A program made the translations under genes and the position numbers. From assembly GCA_900547555.1 (NCBI GenBank), contig URHG01000035.1:1-29089 (forward strand): a stretch of 29,089 nucleotides of DNA, given 5' to 3'. The notes beneath the pieces were generated by a model. That model was not told the origin of the DNA. It did no database searches and saw nothing but the letters and a program-made list of their open reading frames with translations. This DNA comes from an uncultured Porphyromonadaceae bacterium. Its GTDB lineage: Bacteria > Bacteroidota > Bacteroidia > Bacteroidales > UBA11471. Shown one piece after another: positions 8,168 through 16,458 of this stretch (within the stretch, counting starts at the first letter, position 1; the number at the start of each line of letters is the position of its first letter).

Positions 8168-8183
8168 TGTTCCACGTGGAACA
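8168..8183. other. parS: parS centromere site (ParB binding)
   Basis: TGTTCCACGTGGAACA is a perfect 16-bp palindrome and a full match to the chromosomal parS consensus TGTTNCACGTGNAACA, which binds ParB to organise and segregate the origin region. It directly abuts the mnmG stop codon and lies 13 bases before the apt ATG, in non-coding DNA, so coding constraint does not explain it. ParA/ParB genes are not in the window. Confidence 0.9.
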
Positions 8184-8196
8184 AATACTATAATAT

Positions 8197-8721
8197 ATGG
8201 ATACAGAATTCATCAAAAATCAAGTAAGAGACATTATAGACTTCCCCACAAAGGGAGTTGTATTCAAAGACCTCACGACTGTATTAAAAAATGCCGAGGC
8301 TCTCAAAATGATCAGCGACGAGCTTTATGACAGATACAAAAATTCGGGAATTACAAAAGTCGTCGGCATAGAATCACGCGGATTTATTTTGGCATCCATA
8401 GTTGCCTACAAACTGAATGCCGGATTTGTTCCTATCCGTAAACCGGGGAAACTTCCCGCCCTCACGTGGAGCGAAAGCTACAACAAGGAATACGGTAGTG
8501 ATACGATAGAAATACACCAAGATGCCATTACCGAAGACGATGTCATATTATTGCACGATGACGTTCTGGCTACCGGAGGCACAATGGTCGCAGCATACCA
8601 CTTATTAAAAAAATTCAATCCAAAGCATATTTACGTCAACTTCCTGACAGAAATTGTTATGCTTAATGGCCGCAAAGATTTCCCGGCCGATGTCGAAATC
8701 GATTCAATAGTAAAACTCTGA
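8197..8721 (+). CDS. apt: Adenine phosphoribosyltransferase
   Basis: The 174-residue type I phosphoribosyltransferase has the adenine-salvage signatures: DFPTKGVVFKDLTTVL near the N-terminus, GIESRGFILA (57-66), RKPGKLP (81-87) and the PRPP-binding loop VILLHDDVLATGGTM (116-130). It makes AMP from adenine and PRPP in the cytosol. The family's usual length is 170-180 residues, so it is complete. It follows mnmG after 29 bases that contain parS, and uvrC begins 7 bases after its stop. The HDDVLATGGT form of the loop (rather than VDDLLATGGT) is a small variation. Confidence 0.95.
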   Translation: MDTEFIKNQVRDIIDFPTKGVVFKDLTTVLKNAEALKMISDELYDRYKNSGITKVVGIESRGFILASIVAYKLNAGFVPIRKPGKLPALTWSESYNKEYGSDTIEIHQDAITEDDVILLHDDVLATGGTMVAAYHLLKKFNPKHIYVNFLTEIVMLNGRKDFPADVEIDSIVKL

Positions 8722-8728
8722 CAATATT

Positions 8729-10543
8729 TTGGCTACAAAAAACGAACATATACAGCATTTGTTGTCGCTCCTTCCCGATTCTCCCGGAGTATATCAATAC
8801 TTCGACAAGGAAGGAAACATCATATATGTCGGGAAAGCCAAAAATCTAAAACGGCGTATCAGCTCTTACTTCAATAAAAATCACGAATCGTTACGGACAA
8901 CCATTCTGGTACGTAACATTTGTGATATAAAATATACGGTCGTCAAGAGTGAAGAAGATGCCCTGCATCTCGAAAACTCTTTTATCAAAGAGTACAAGCC
9001 GCGATACAATGTCTTACTGAAAGACGACAAGACCTACCCGTGGATCACGATAAGAAACGAACATTTCCCACGCGTATTTCTTACCCGCAAAGTCATTCAC
9101 GACGGTTCGAAATATTACGGTCCCTATGCACACGTTCAACTCGCCCGTACCGTCCTTGAACTGATTCGGTCTTTATATCCTATCCGCACCTGCCCACACC
9201 TGCTCAGTCCCGAAAATGTACGCAGGCATCGGTACAAAGTCTGCCTGCAATATCATATAAAGAACTGCAAAGGTCCGTGCGAAGAAAAACAAGACGAAAA
9301 AGAATATCTCAAAGACATCGAGCAGATACGCCAGATTCTCAATGGGAATATCCAACAGCTCACCGATCACCTCAAAGAAGAAATGACGGCTCTTGCCGAA
9401 CAGATGAAATTTGAGGAAGCGCAAGAGTTGAAAGAAAAGTACCTGTTACTCGAAAAATATAAGGCTAAATCGGTTATCGTAAGCACTACGATACACAACG
9501 TCGATGTTTTTTCATACGAGGACTCCGATAATGATGCGTATGTAAACTATTTACATGTACGCAACGGTTCCATCGTACAAAGTTACACCATCGAATACCG
9601 AAAAAGACTCGATGAAAGCAGAGAAGAAATCCTGTCTCTCGCCATTGCCGAGATGCGGAATCGTTTCAAAAGCTCATCGCGTGAAATAATCGTTCCGTTT
9701 TTACCCGAATCGGAATTTAAAGACACGACATTCACCGTCCCGCAACGGGGAGACAAACGTAAACTCCTCGAAGTTTCGGAACAGAATGTCAAACAGTATA
9801 AGATAGACAAACTCAAAAGTGCCGAGAAACTCAATCCCGAGCAGCGGGTTACCCGCATATTGTCAAGAGCGCAAAAGGATTTCAGGCTACACAATCTGCC
9901 TATGCATATCGAGTGTTTCGATAACTCCAATATACAAGGTACACTGCCGGTATCATCTTGCGTTGTATTCAAAAAAGCGAAACCATCGAAAAAAGATTAT
10001 CGCCACTTCAATGTAAAAACGGTCGAAGGTCCCGATGATTTCGCATCGATGTACGAGGCCGTCTACCGACGCTACAAACGTCTCAGCGAAGAAAATCAAC
10101 CCCTACCCGACCTTGTTGTCGTCGACGGAGGAAAAGGACAGCTTAGCGCTGCTTGCGAAGCCCTGCGGGATTTACAGCTCGACCTTCCCATAATAGGTAT
10201 TGCCAAACGACTCGAAGAGATATTCTTCCCCGACGATCCTATCCCGCTCTATCTCGATAAAAACAGCGAAAGCCTTCGCCTCATACAACAGATGCGCGAC
10301 GAAGCCCACAGATTCGGAATCACGCATCACCGCAACCGTCGCAGTAAAAATCAAGTAGAATCGGCACTCGATAAAATTCCGGGAGTGGGTACAAAAACAA
10401 GAGATTTACTGCTTTCCCGTTATAAAAGCGTAAAGCGTATCAAAGAGGTACCACTCGAAGAATTATCCCAACACATAGGACCCGTCAAAGCAAAACTCGT
10501 TCACGAAGCCCTAAAACAAAATAACAATCTGAATACCATATAA
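8729..10543 (+). CDS. uvrC: Excinuclease ABC subunit C
   Basis: The 604-residue nucleotide-excision repair nuclease makes both incisions around a lesion with UvrA and UvrB. Domains in order: GIY-YIG nuclease (about 18-95, GVYQYFDKEGNIIYVGKAKN), a cysteine cluster region (CPH...CKGPC), the UVR motif that contacts UvrB (LAEQMKFEEAQELKEKY), the RNase H-like 5' nuclease with IECFDNSNIQGT and LVVVDGGKGQL, and a C-terminal helix-hairpin-helix pair (KIPGVGTKTRDLLL). The start is a TTG at 8729: it is the only start codon that gives the normal N-terminus, and no in-frame ATG follows for a long way. It lies 7 bases after apt, so translational coupling is likely. Confidence 0.95.
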   Translation: MATKNEHIQHLLSLLPDSPGVYQYFDKEGNIIYVGKAKNLKRRISSYFNKNHESLRTTILVRNICDIKYTVVKSEEDALHLENSFIKEYKPRYNVLLKDDKTYPWITIRNEHFPRVFLTRKVIHDGSKYYGPYAHVQLARTVLELIRSLYPIRTCPHLLSPENVRRHRYKVCLQYHIKNCKGPCEEKQDEKEYLKDIEQIRQILNGNIQQLTDHLKEEMTALAEQMKFEEAQELKEKYLLLEKYKAKSVIVSTTIHNVDVFSYEDSDNDAYVNYLHVRNGSIVQSYTIEYRKRLDESREEILSLAIAEMRNRFKSSSREIIVPFLPESEFKDTTFTVPQRGDKRKLLEVSEQNVKQYKIDKLKSAEKLNPEQRVTRILSRAQKDFRLHNLPMHIECFDNSNIQGTLPVSSCVVFKKAKPSKKDYRHFNVKTVEGPDDFASMYEAVYRRYKRLSEENQPLPDLVVVDGGKGQLSAACEALRDLQLDLPIIGIAKRLEEIFFPDDPIPLYLDKNSESLRLIQQMRDEAHRFGITHHRNRRSKNQVESALDKIPGVGTKTRDLLLSRYKSVKRIKEVPLEELSQHIGPVKAKLVHEALKQNNNLNTI

Positions 10544-10571
10544 TTACAATATAAAAATTTATAAGACCAAG

Positions 10572-11024
10572 ATGAGACTAATTATACAACGGGTCGCCCA
10601 TGCTTCCGTAGCCATAAACGGGAAAGTAAAATCGAGCATCGAAAAAGGATTGCTCATACTCGTCGGTATCGAAGATGCCGATGATACCACCGACGCCGAG
10701 TGGTTATGTAAAAAAGTAGCGAACCTTCGCATTTTCGATGACGAAAACGGTATCATGAATCTTTCTGTAAAAGACATAGATGGGGAAATATTGATAATCA
10801 GTCAATTTACCCTATTCGCATCGACCAAGAAAGGAAACCGCCCGTCTTATATCAGAGCGTCCAAACCCGCTCATGCCATACCGTTGTATGAAACTTTCTG
10901 CCGGTATACCCGTGAGGAAATCGGGAAAGAACCGGGAACCGGAGAATTCGGAGCCGACATGAAGGTGGAACTGCTTAACGACGGCCCTGTAACGATATGT
11001 ATAGATTCAAAGCAAAAAGAATAA
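10572..11024 (+). CDS. dtd: D-aminoacyl-tRNA deacylase
   Basis: The 150-residue enzyme of the DTD family hydrolyses D-amino acids (and glycine) mischarged onto tRNA. Both active-site motifs are intact: SQFTLFA at 77-83 and the Gly-cisPro motif NDGPVTI at 136-142. Length and N-terminus (MRLIIQRVAHASV) are typical. It sits between uvrC and a MazG-type hydrolase; the next ATG begins two bases after its stop. Its presence beside mnmG and ybeY gives the cluster a translation-fidelity flavour. Confidence 0.96.
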   Translation: MRLIIQRVAHASVAINGKVKSSIEKGLLILVGIEDADDTTDAEWLCKKVANLRIFDDENGIMNLSVKDIDGEILIISQFTLFASTKKGNRPSYIRASKPAHAIPLYETFCRYTREEIGKEPGTGEFGADMKVELLNDGPVTICIDSKQKE

Positions 11025-11026
11025 CC

Positions 11027-11353
11027 ATGACACTACAAGAAGCCCAAGAAAACGTCGACCGTTGGATCAAAGAATACGGTGTACGTTACTTCAACGAACT
11101 CACCAATATGGCCATTCTTACCGAAGAAGTCGGCGAAGTAGCCCGCATCATCGCTCGCCGATATGGAGAGCAGTCGTTTAAAGAAAGCGACAAACACATC
11201 GATTTGTCCGATGAATTGGCCGATGTTCTGTGGGTACTCATCTGCCTCGCCAACCAGACCGGTGTAGACTTGACCAAAGCGTTACAGAAAAATATCGACA
11301 AAAAAATGTCCCGGGACAATCGGCGACATAAAGAAAACGAAAAACTGAAATAA
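11027..11353 (+). CDS. MazG-like nucleotide pyrophosphohydrolase
   Basis: The 108-residue single-domain protein of the all-alpha NTP-pyrophosphatase superfamily shows the metal-binding pattern ExxE...ExxD: Glu34-Glu37 in TEEVGEVAR and Glu63-Asp66 in DELADVLWVL. Such proteins cleave (d)NTPs to the monophosphate and pyrophosphate and often clear damaged nucleotides. It is much shorter than two-domain E. coli MazG and is closer to the stand-alone MazG-like/iMazG group. The start is ATG 11027, two bases after the dtd stop; an upstream in-frame extension overlaps dtd and looks unrelated to the family. The exact substrate is unknown. Confidence 0.88.
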   Translation: MTLQEAQENVDRWIKEYGVRYFNELTNMAILTEEVGEVARIIARRYGEQSFKESDKHIDLSDELADVLWVLICLANQTGVDLTKALQKNIDKKMSRDNRRHKENEKLK

Positions 11354-11389
11354 AGCCTTTTCATCGAAAAAACTCATAATATTTACGAT

Positions 11390-12268
11390 ATGGACCAGTA
11401 CAACGAAATGCTGAAAAGTTACAATACCGACCTGCGAGACGACGAAATCTCGCAAATAACGGAAAAGATCCTGCACGAAGGATTACGAGAGAACTGCAAT
11501 GAAGACGTTTACCGCTTCCTGTTCGGTTGTATCGACCTGACTTCCTTGAATCCGACCGACAATCAAAATCAAATTGCCGAATTCACCCGACAGGTAAACG
11601 AACTGGATAATCAAAATCCGGAGCTTAACCACGTCGCCGCTATATGCGTTTATCCCAATTTTGTAGAATGTGTGCGCATGAACCTCGAAGTCTCTGATGT
11701 CAACATAGCAGCTGTCGCCGGAGGATTTCCTTCTGCCCAAACATTTACCGAAGTAAAAATTGCAGAAGCTGCCCTCGCCGTTGCCGAAGGAGCCAACGAA
11801 ATAGACATCGTCATGAACGTAGGACAATTTCTAAGCGGGGAATATGAAGATATTTGCGATGAAATCGCGGAAATAAAACACAGCTGTCATGGAGATGCCC
11901 GACTGAAAGTCATTCTCGAAACCGGAGCTTTGGGAAATTGCAGCTGCATAAAAAAAGCAGCCTTACTCGCCATATATTCCGGCGCCGATTTCATCAAGAC
12001 TTCTACCGGGAAGTTGACTCCCGGCGCCACACCCGAAGCTTTTTATGTCATGTGTACCGCCATCAAAGAATACTACGAAAAAACACATATCCGCATCGGT
12101 ATTAAGGCCGCAGGCGGAATCTCGACCACAACCGATGCCGTAAAATACTATACGATTGCCAAAAACGTATTGGGAGAGGAATGGCTCGATAAAGAGTTTT
12201 TCCGCATCGGAGCCAGCCGACTGGCCAACCGTTTATTGGAATCGATAGTTGGAGCAGGAAAGAACTGA
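11390..12268 (+). CDS. deoC: Deoxyribose-phosphate aldolase
   Basis: The 292-residue class I aldolase converts 2-deoxyribose 5-phosphate to glyceraldehyde 3-phosphate and acetaldehyde during deoxynucleoside catabolism. The catalytic set is complete: Asp139 in EIDIVMN, Schiff-base Lys203 in DFIKTSTGK and the proton-relay Lys239 in GIKAAGGI (E. coli Asp102, Lys167, Lys201). It is longer than the short (about 220 residue) form and comparable with the E. coli-type enzyme, with an N-terminal helical extension. It is the last gene of the ybeY cluster and is followed by a strong terminator. Confidence 0.95.
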   Translation: MDQYNEMLKSYNTDLRDDEISQITEKILHEGLRENCNEDVYRFLFGCIDLTSLNPTDNQNQIAEFTRQVNELDNQNPELNHVAAICVYPNFVECVRMNLEVSDVNIAAVAGGFPSAQTFTEVKIAEAALAVAEGANEIDIVMNVGQFLSGEYEDICDEIAEIKHSCHGDARLKVILETGALGNCSCIKKAALLAIYSGADFIKTSTGKLTPGATPEAFYVMCTAIKEYYEKTHIRIGIKAAGGISTTTDAVKYYTIAKNVLGEEWLDKEFFRIGASRLANRLLESIVGAGKN

Positions 12269-12306
12269 AAATTTCGATGAAACGGAGCTTCTTCGGATAA
12301 TAACAG

Positions 12307-12340
12307 AAAGGGTCGTACTCATGAGAGTACGACCCTTTTT
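12307..12340 (+). terminator. Intrinsic terminator after deoC
   Basis: AAAGGGTCGTACTC (12307-12320) pairs perfectly with GAGTACGACCCTTT (12325-12338) around an ATGA loop, ending in a T run. It closes the ybeY-deoC cluster and lies before the convergent polyprenyl synthase gene. Confidence 0.93.
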
Positions 12341-12392
12341 CTATGTCAGAAACAAATCGATCTGCTTCGCCATCGAACTAAACAGAGGGCAA

Positions 12393-13367
12393 TTATTTCG
12401 CCCGAGAAATCGTATAATCAAAAACCGACATCAGAGATTCTGCTGCCGGAGAAGGGAAAAACGGCTCTAAGTACAGACGGGCCTCATCACGCAACCGTCG
12501 CATCACTTTTTCGGCATACATTATCCCTCCGTTTTCTACGGCAAATGCAACTAAACGCGAAATTTCTTCTTCCGAAAGTTCCGGTTTTGCCACCAAACTT
12601 TTCATTTCTGCACACCGAGCACTCTCGGTATGCGTAAGAGCATATATCAAAGGCAGGGTTACTTTTCCCTCGGACAAGTCACTGCGTGTCGGTTTACCTA
12701 TCTCGCCGGCTGCGAAGTAATCGAAAATATCGTCCTTTATCTGAAAACAAAGTCCCAATCGTTCTCCAAATGCTTTTACCGCCGATGTCTGCTCGGGCGA
12801 CATACCCGATGTAAGGGCTCCTATATGCATACAAGCTACAAAAAGAGATGCCGTCTTCTGACGGATTACATTGAAATATGCCTTTTCATCGATCATTTCG
12901 CCATGAGAGACCTCTATCTGATCCATCTCTCCGCAAGCCAGTGTACGTCCCAACGTACCCAAGACGTCCATCACCGGAATCGAACGGGTCGGAAGAGCCG
13001 CTTGCAAAGCACTGGAAACGAAATAATCTCCGGCAAGCACAGCAATGCGATTATCCCATATACCATTTATCGTTGTCTTACCTCGGCGCAGTTTCGACTC
13101 ATCGACGACATCATCGTGTATGAGTGTAGCGTTGTGCAACAATTCCACTGCCGCTGCCCCGTATATCGTTTTGGGCTTTATATCACCGACGAGACGAGCC
13201 GTAAGCAAAACGAGGATAGGTCTTATCTGCTTGCCTTTCATCGAAAGATAATGGTCTACGATACGAGACAGTAAAGGACTCGTCGAAGAAAGTATCTGCA
13301 CAATGACTTCGTTCAACCGTATCAACTCGCCTTCTATGGGCTGTTTAATCTTCGACAATATATCCAT
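12393..13367 (-). CDS. Long-chain polyprenyl diphosphate synthase
   Basis: The 324-residue trans-isoprenyl diphosphate synthase carries both aspartate-rich motifs: IHDDVVDESKLRRGK (DDVVD at 85-89) and KDDIFDYF (DDIFD at 212-216), plus GKQIRP near residue 45-50 for isopentenyl diphosphate binding. The small residue five places before the first motif (Ala80) fits a long-chain product rather than farnesyl diphosphate, so an octaprenyl/heptaprenyl synthase supplying the menaquinone side chain is likely. The start is placed at ATG 13367 (MDILSKIK); the 27 in-frame residues upstream overlap the promoter region. It diverges from polA. Confidence 0.9.
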   Translation of the reverse strand: MDILSKIKQPIEGELIRLNEVIVQILSSTSPLLSRIVDHYLSMKGKQIRPILVLLTARLVGDIKPKTIYGAAAVELLHNATLIHDDVVDESKLRRGKTTINGIWDNRIAVLAGDYFVSSALQAALPTRSIPVMDVLGTLGRTLACGEMDQIEVSHGEMIDEKAYFNVIRQKTASLFVACMHIGALTSGMSPEQTSAVKAFGERLGLCFQIKDDIFDYFAAGEIGKPTRSDLSEGKVTLPLIYALTHTESARCAEMKSLVAKPELSEEEISRLVAFAVENGGIMYAEKVMRRLRDEARLYLEPFFPSPAAESLMSVFDYTISRAK

Positions 13368-13387
13368 CGGTGATTTTTTAGTAGGTG

Positions 13388-13395
13388 CAAAGATA
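13388..13395 (-). promoter_or_regulatory. -7 promoter element for the polyprenyl synthase
   Basis: Read on the minus strand this is TATCTTTG, a full TAnnTTTG match, 20 bases before the chosen ATG. It supports that start over the longer frame. Confidence 0.55.
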
Positions 13396-13573
13396 ATGCA
13401 AACCGAGAGCAGAATAAAACGAACACGCTCATTTTTTATGTCAAGCAACAGCTTTCCCGGGTAAAATTAGAAATAAAACAAAAAGATTCGACAGAATTAT
13501 CGTAAATTTACCTCGGAATATTTCCGAAGCGGGAATTTCACGTCCCCTATTTTTAGAACCAACATCTCTCAAC

Positions 13574-16354
13574 ATGTCCGATAAACGACTTTTTCTACTC
13601 GATGCTTACGCCCTTATCTACCGGGCTTATTACGGATTCATCAAAAATCCGCGTATCAACTCCAAAGGGGTAAATACATCGGCCATCTTCGGTTTTGTCA
13701 ATACCCTCGAAGAAGTCCTCCGTAAAGAAAACCCGTCGCACATCGCCGTCGGATTCGATCCTGCCGGTCCGACTTTCCGCCATGAAGCCTACGAGAAATA
13801 CAAAGCACAACGGGAAGAAACACCCGAAGTAATCCGCCAGTCGGTACCCATTATCAAAGAGATCATTCAGGCTTATAATATCCCCATTATAGAAGTCGCA
13901 GGATATGAAGCCGACGACGTAATAGGGACACTTGCCAAAGAAGCCGAAAAAGCCGGATTCGATACCTACATGATGACCCCCGACAAAGATTACGGTCAAC
14001 TCGTCTCCCCCCACATCTTTATTTATCGTCCGCAGTTCGGAAGCAGTAATTTCGAAATACGGGGCGTCGACGAAATCAAAAACAAATACGGTATAGAACG
14101 GCCCGAACAAGTCATCGACATCTTAGGGCTCATGGGCGACTCGTCGGACAATATTCCGGGTTGTCCCGGCATAGGAGAAAAAACAGCCATCAAACTGGTA
14201 CAGGAATTCGGCTCGATAGAAAATCTTCTCGATCATACCGACGACCTTAAAGGTGCTACCAAAACAAAAATAGAAACTCATGTCGAAGAAATACGATTTT
14301 CCAAATTCCTCGCCACTATAAAAATCGATGTTCCCGTCTCGTTCGACGAAGAAGCTCTACGACGTTCGCCGATGAACGAAACCGCTTTACGCAAAATTTT
14401 CGAAGAACTCGAATTTCGAAATTTGACCGAAAGGATATTCGGGAAAAACACTCCGACACCTGTGGTCGAAAACAAGCCCGTTCAAGGCTCGCTCTTTGAT
14501 ATATTTCCGACCGAAGGGACGGGCGAAGAAAAATATGCGACTCTCCGAGACATAAATTCCACCCCACACAATTATAAACTAATTGAAAACGAAAAAGATA
14601 TACAAGATTTAGCCCGCAAATTGGAAGGCTGCGATTTTTTTGCATTTGACACGGAAACCACCGGAGTAGAGCCTATGACAGCCGAACTGGTCGGAATGTC
14701 GTTCTCTTTGCAAGAAAATGAGGCCTATTATGTACCTGTTCCGGCCCAAAAAGAAAAAGCGGACTCGATTGTCAAAATATTCAAACAAGCGTTAGAAAAT
14801 CCTTCGTCAGTCAAAATCGGCCAAAACATCAAATACGATTACATCATGATGCGACGTTACGGTCTGCAACCGGCAGGTCGTTTCTTCGACACGATGGTTG
14901 CTCACTATCTGTTGCAACCCGAACAACGACATAACATGGATTATCTCGCCGAGATATACCTCGGATACAAAACCATCCATATCGAAGAACTCATCGGGCC
15001 GAAAGGAAAAGGACAACGTTCCATGCGCGACGTATCGCCCGAAAGCGTATGCCCCTACGCCGCCGAAGACGCCGATATCACCCTGCAACTGAAAAACCGA
15101 TTCGAGCAAGAGCTCAAAAAAGAGGGATTGGAAACTCTTTTCTACACCATCGAAATGCCGCTTGTCAGAGTATTGGCCGAAATGGAAATCGGGGGTGTAC
15201 GCATCGATACAGAAGCATTACGCCGATCATCGGCCATTCTTACCGAGAAACTTGCCGGTACAGAACAAGAGATATATACGTTGGCCGGTGTACCGTTCAA
15301 TATCAGTTCTGCGCGACAAGTCGGAGAAATTCTCTTCGAACGGTTGAAAATAGATGAAAAAGCCCGTAAAACAAAAACCGGACAATATTCCACCACCGAA
15401 GAAGTACTCGAAAAGTTGCGCTACCGCCATCCCATAGTCGACAAAATTCTCGAATACAGAGGCCTGCGTAAATTGCTCAGCACCTATATCGATGCACTGC
15501 CCGAACTCATCAACCCCTCTACCGGAAAAATACACACCTCTTTCAACCAAACCATTACCGCAACAGGACGGCTCAGTTCGAGCAATCCCAACTTACAAAA
15601 TATCCCCATACGCGATGACGAAGGCCGGGAAATACGTCGCGCTTTTATTCCCGAAGAGGGAGCGTTGTTTTTCTCGGCCGACTACTCCCAAATCGAACTG
15701 CGCATCATGGCACACCTCAGCGGCGATCCCGCCATGACCGAAGCCTTCGTCTCGGGGCAGGATATACACGCCGCCACAGCTGCAAAGATATACAAAGTAA
15801 ATATCGACGAGGTAAGCAAAGAGATGCGACGTAAGGCAAAAACCGCCAATTTCGGCATCATCTACGGCATATCGACTTTCGGTCTGGCCGAACGGCTGAA
15901 CATTCCCCGCAGTGAAGCCAAACAACTCATAGACGGTTATTTCGAGACTTTCCCCCAAGTAAAAGCCTATATGGAACAAAGTATCGAAACAGCCCGGCAA
16001 AAAGGGTATGTCGAGACTTTGAACGGACGTAAACGCATGTTACCCGACATCAATTCGCACAACAGCGTCGTACGCGGCTATGCCGAACGAAACGCCATAA
16101 ACGCTCCTATACAAGGCAGTGCCGCCGACATTATAAAAATTGCTATGGTACGCATCTTCGAGCGTTTCGAAAAAGAAGGGTTACAGGCCAAAATGATTTT
16201 GCAGGTACACGACGAACTCAACTTCACAGTCCCTGCCGATGAAATCGATACCGTAACCCGCATCGTGAAAGAAGAGATGGAACAGGCCGCCGTTTTACGC
16301 GTACCTCTCATCGCCGACACCGGAACAGGTACCAACTGGCTCGAAGCACACTAA
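13574..16354 (+). CDS. polA: DNA polymerase I
   Basis: The 926-residue family A polymerase has all three domains: an N-terminal 5'-3' flap exonuclease (about 1-290, opening LFLLDAYALIYRAYYG, with GFDPAGPTFRHE and GDSSDNIPG), a proofreading 3'-5' exonuclease that keeps its metal ligands (FAFDTETTG, Asp359 and Glu361), and the polymerase with motif A DYSQIELR (Asp703), the motif B region RRKAKTANFGIIYG, and motif C QVHDEL (Asp880). It fills gaps after excision repair and replaces RNA primers. It is transcribed alone and diverges from the polyprenyl synthase gene. A partial -7-like TAAATTTA at 13503-13510 is the best promoter candidate. No obvious terminator follows. Confidence 0.97.
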   Translation: MSDKRLFLLDAYALIYRAYYGFIKNPRINSKGVNTSAIFGFVNTLEEVLRKENPSHIAVGFDPAGPTFRHEAYEKYKAQREETPEVIRQSVPIIKEIIQAYNIPIIEVAGYEADDVIGTLAKEAEKAGFDTYMMTPDKDYGQLVSPHIFIYRPQFGSSNFEIRGVDEIKNKYGIERPEQVIDILGLMGDSSDNIPGCPGIGEKTAIKLVQEFGSIENLLDHTDDLKGATKTKIETHVEEIRFSKFLATIKIDVPVSFDEEALRRSPMNETALRKIFEELEFRNLTERIFGKNTPTPVVENKPVQGSLFDIFPTEGTGEEKYATLRDINSTPHNYKLIENEKDIQDLARKLEGCDFFAFDTETTGVEPMTAELVGMSFSLQENEAYYVPVPAQKEKADSIVKIFKQALENPSSVKIGQNIKYDYIMMRRYGLQPAGRFFDTMVAHYLLQPEQRHNMDYLAEIYLGYKTIHIEELIGPKGKGQRSMRDVSPESVCPYAAEDADITLQLKNRFEQELKKEGLETLFYTIEMPLVRVLAEMEIGGVRIDTEALRRSSAILTEKLAGTEQEIYTLAGVPFNISSARQVGEILFERLKIDEKARKTKTGQYSTTEEVLEKLRYRHPIVDKILEYRGLRKLLSTYIDALPELINPSTGKIHTSFNQTITATGRLSSSNPNLQNIPIRDDEGREIRRAFIPEEGALFFSADYSQIELRIMAHLSGDPAMTEAFVSGQDIHAATAAKIYKVNIDEVSKEMRRKAKTANFGIIYGISTFGLAERLNIPRSEAKQLIDGYFETFPQVKAYMEQSIETARQKGYVETLNGRKRMLPDINSHNSVVRGYAERNAINAPIQGSAADIIKIAMVRIFERFEKEGLQAKMILQVHDELNFTVPADEIDTVTRIVKEEMEQAAVLRVPLIADTGTGTNWLEAH

Positions 16355-16458
16355 TCGTACTACCCGAAATATAACCGGGAAAACGACTTTTATATGTCTG
16401 TCGGCAATTATCCGTAAGGCTTTCTTAGGTGGAAGCATCGCTGTTATGCCCCTTTTTC

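Noticed and set aside
8463..8468. CACGTG core inside apt as another parS site
   Set aside because: Only the six central bases and part of one arm agree; this is expected in coding DNA.
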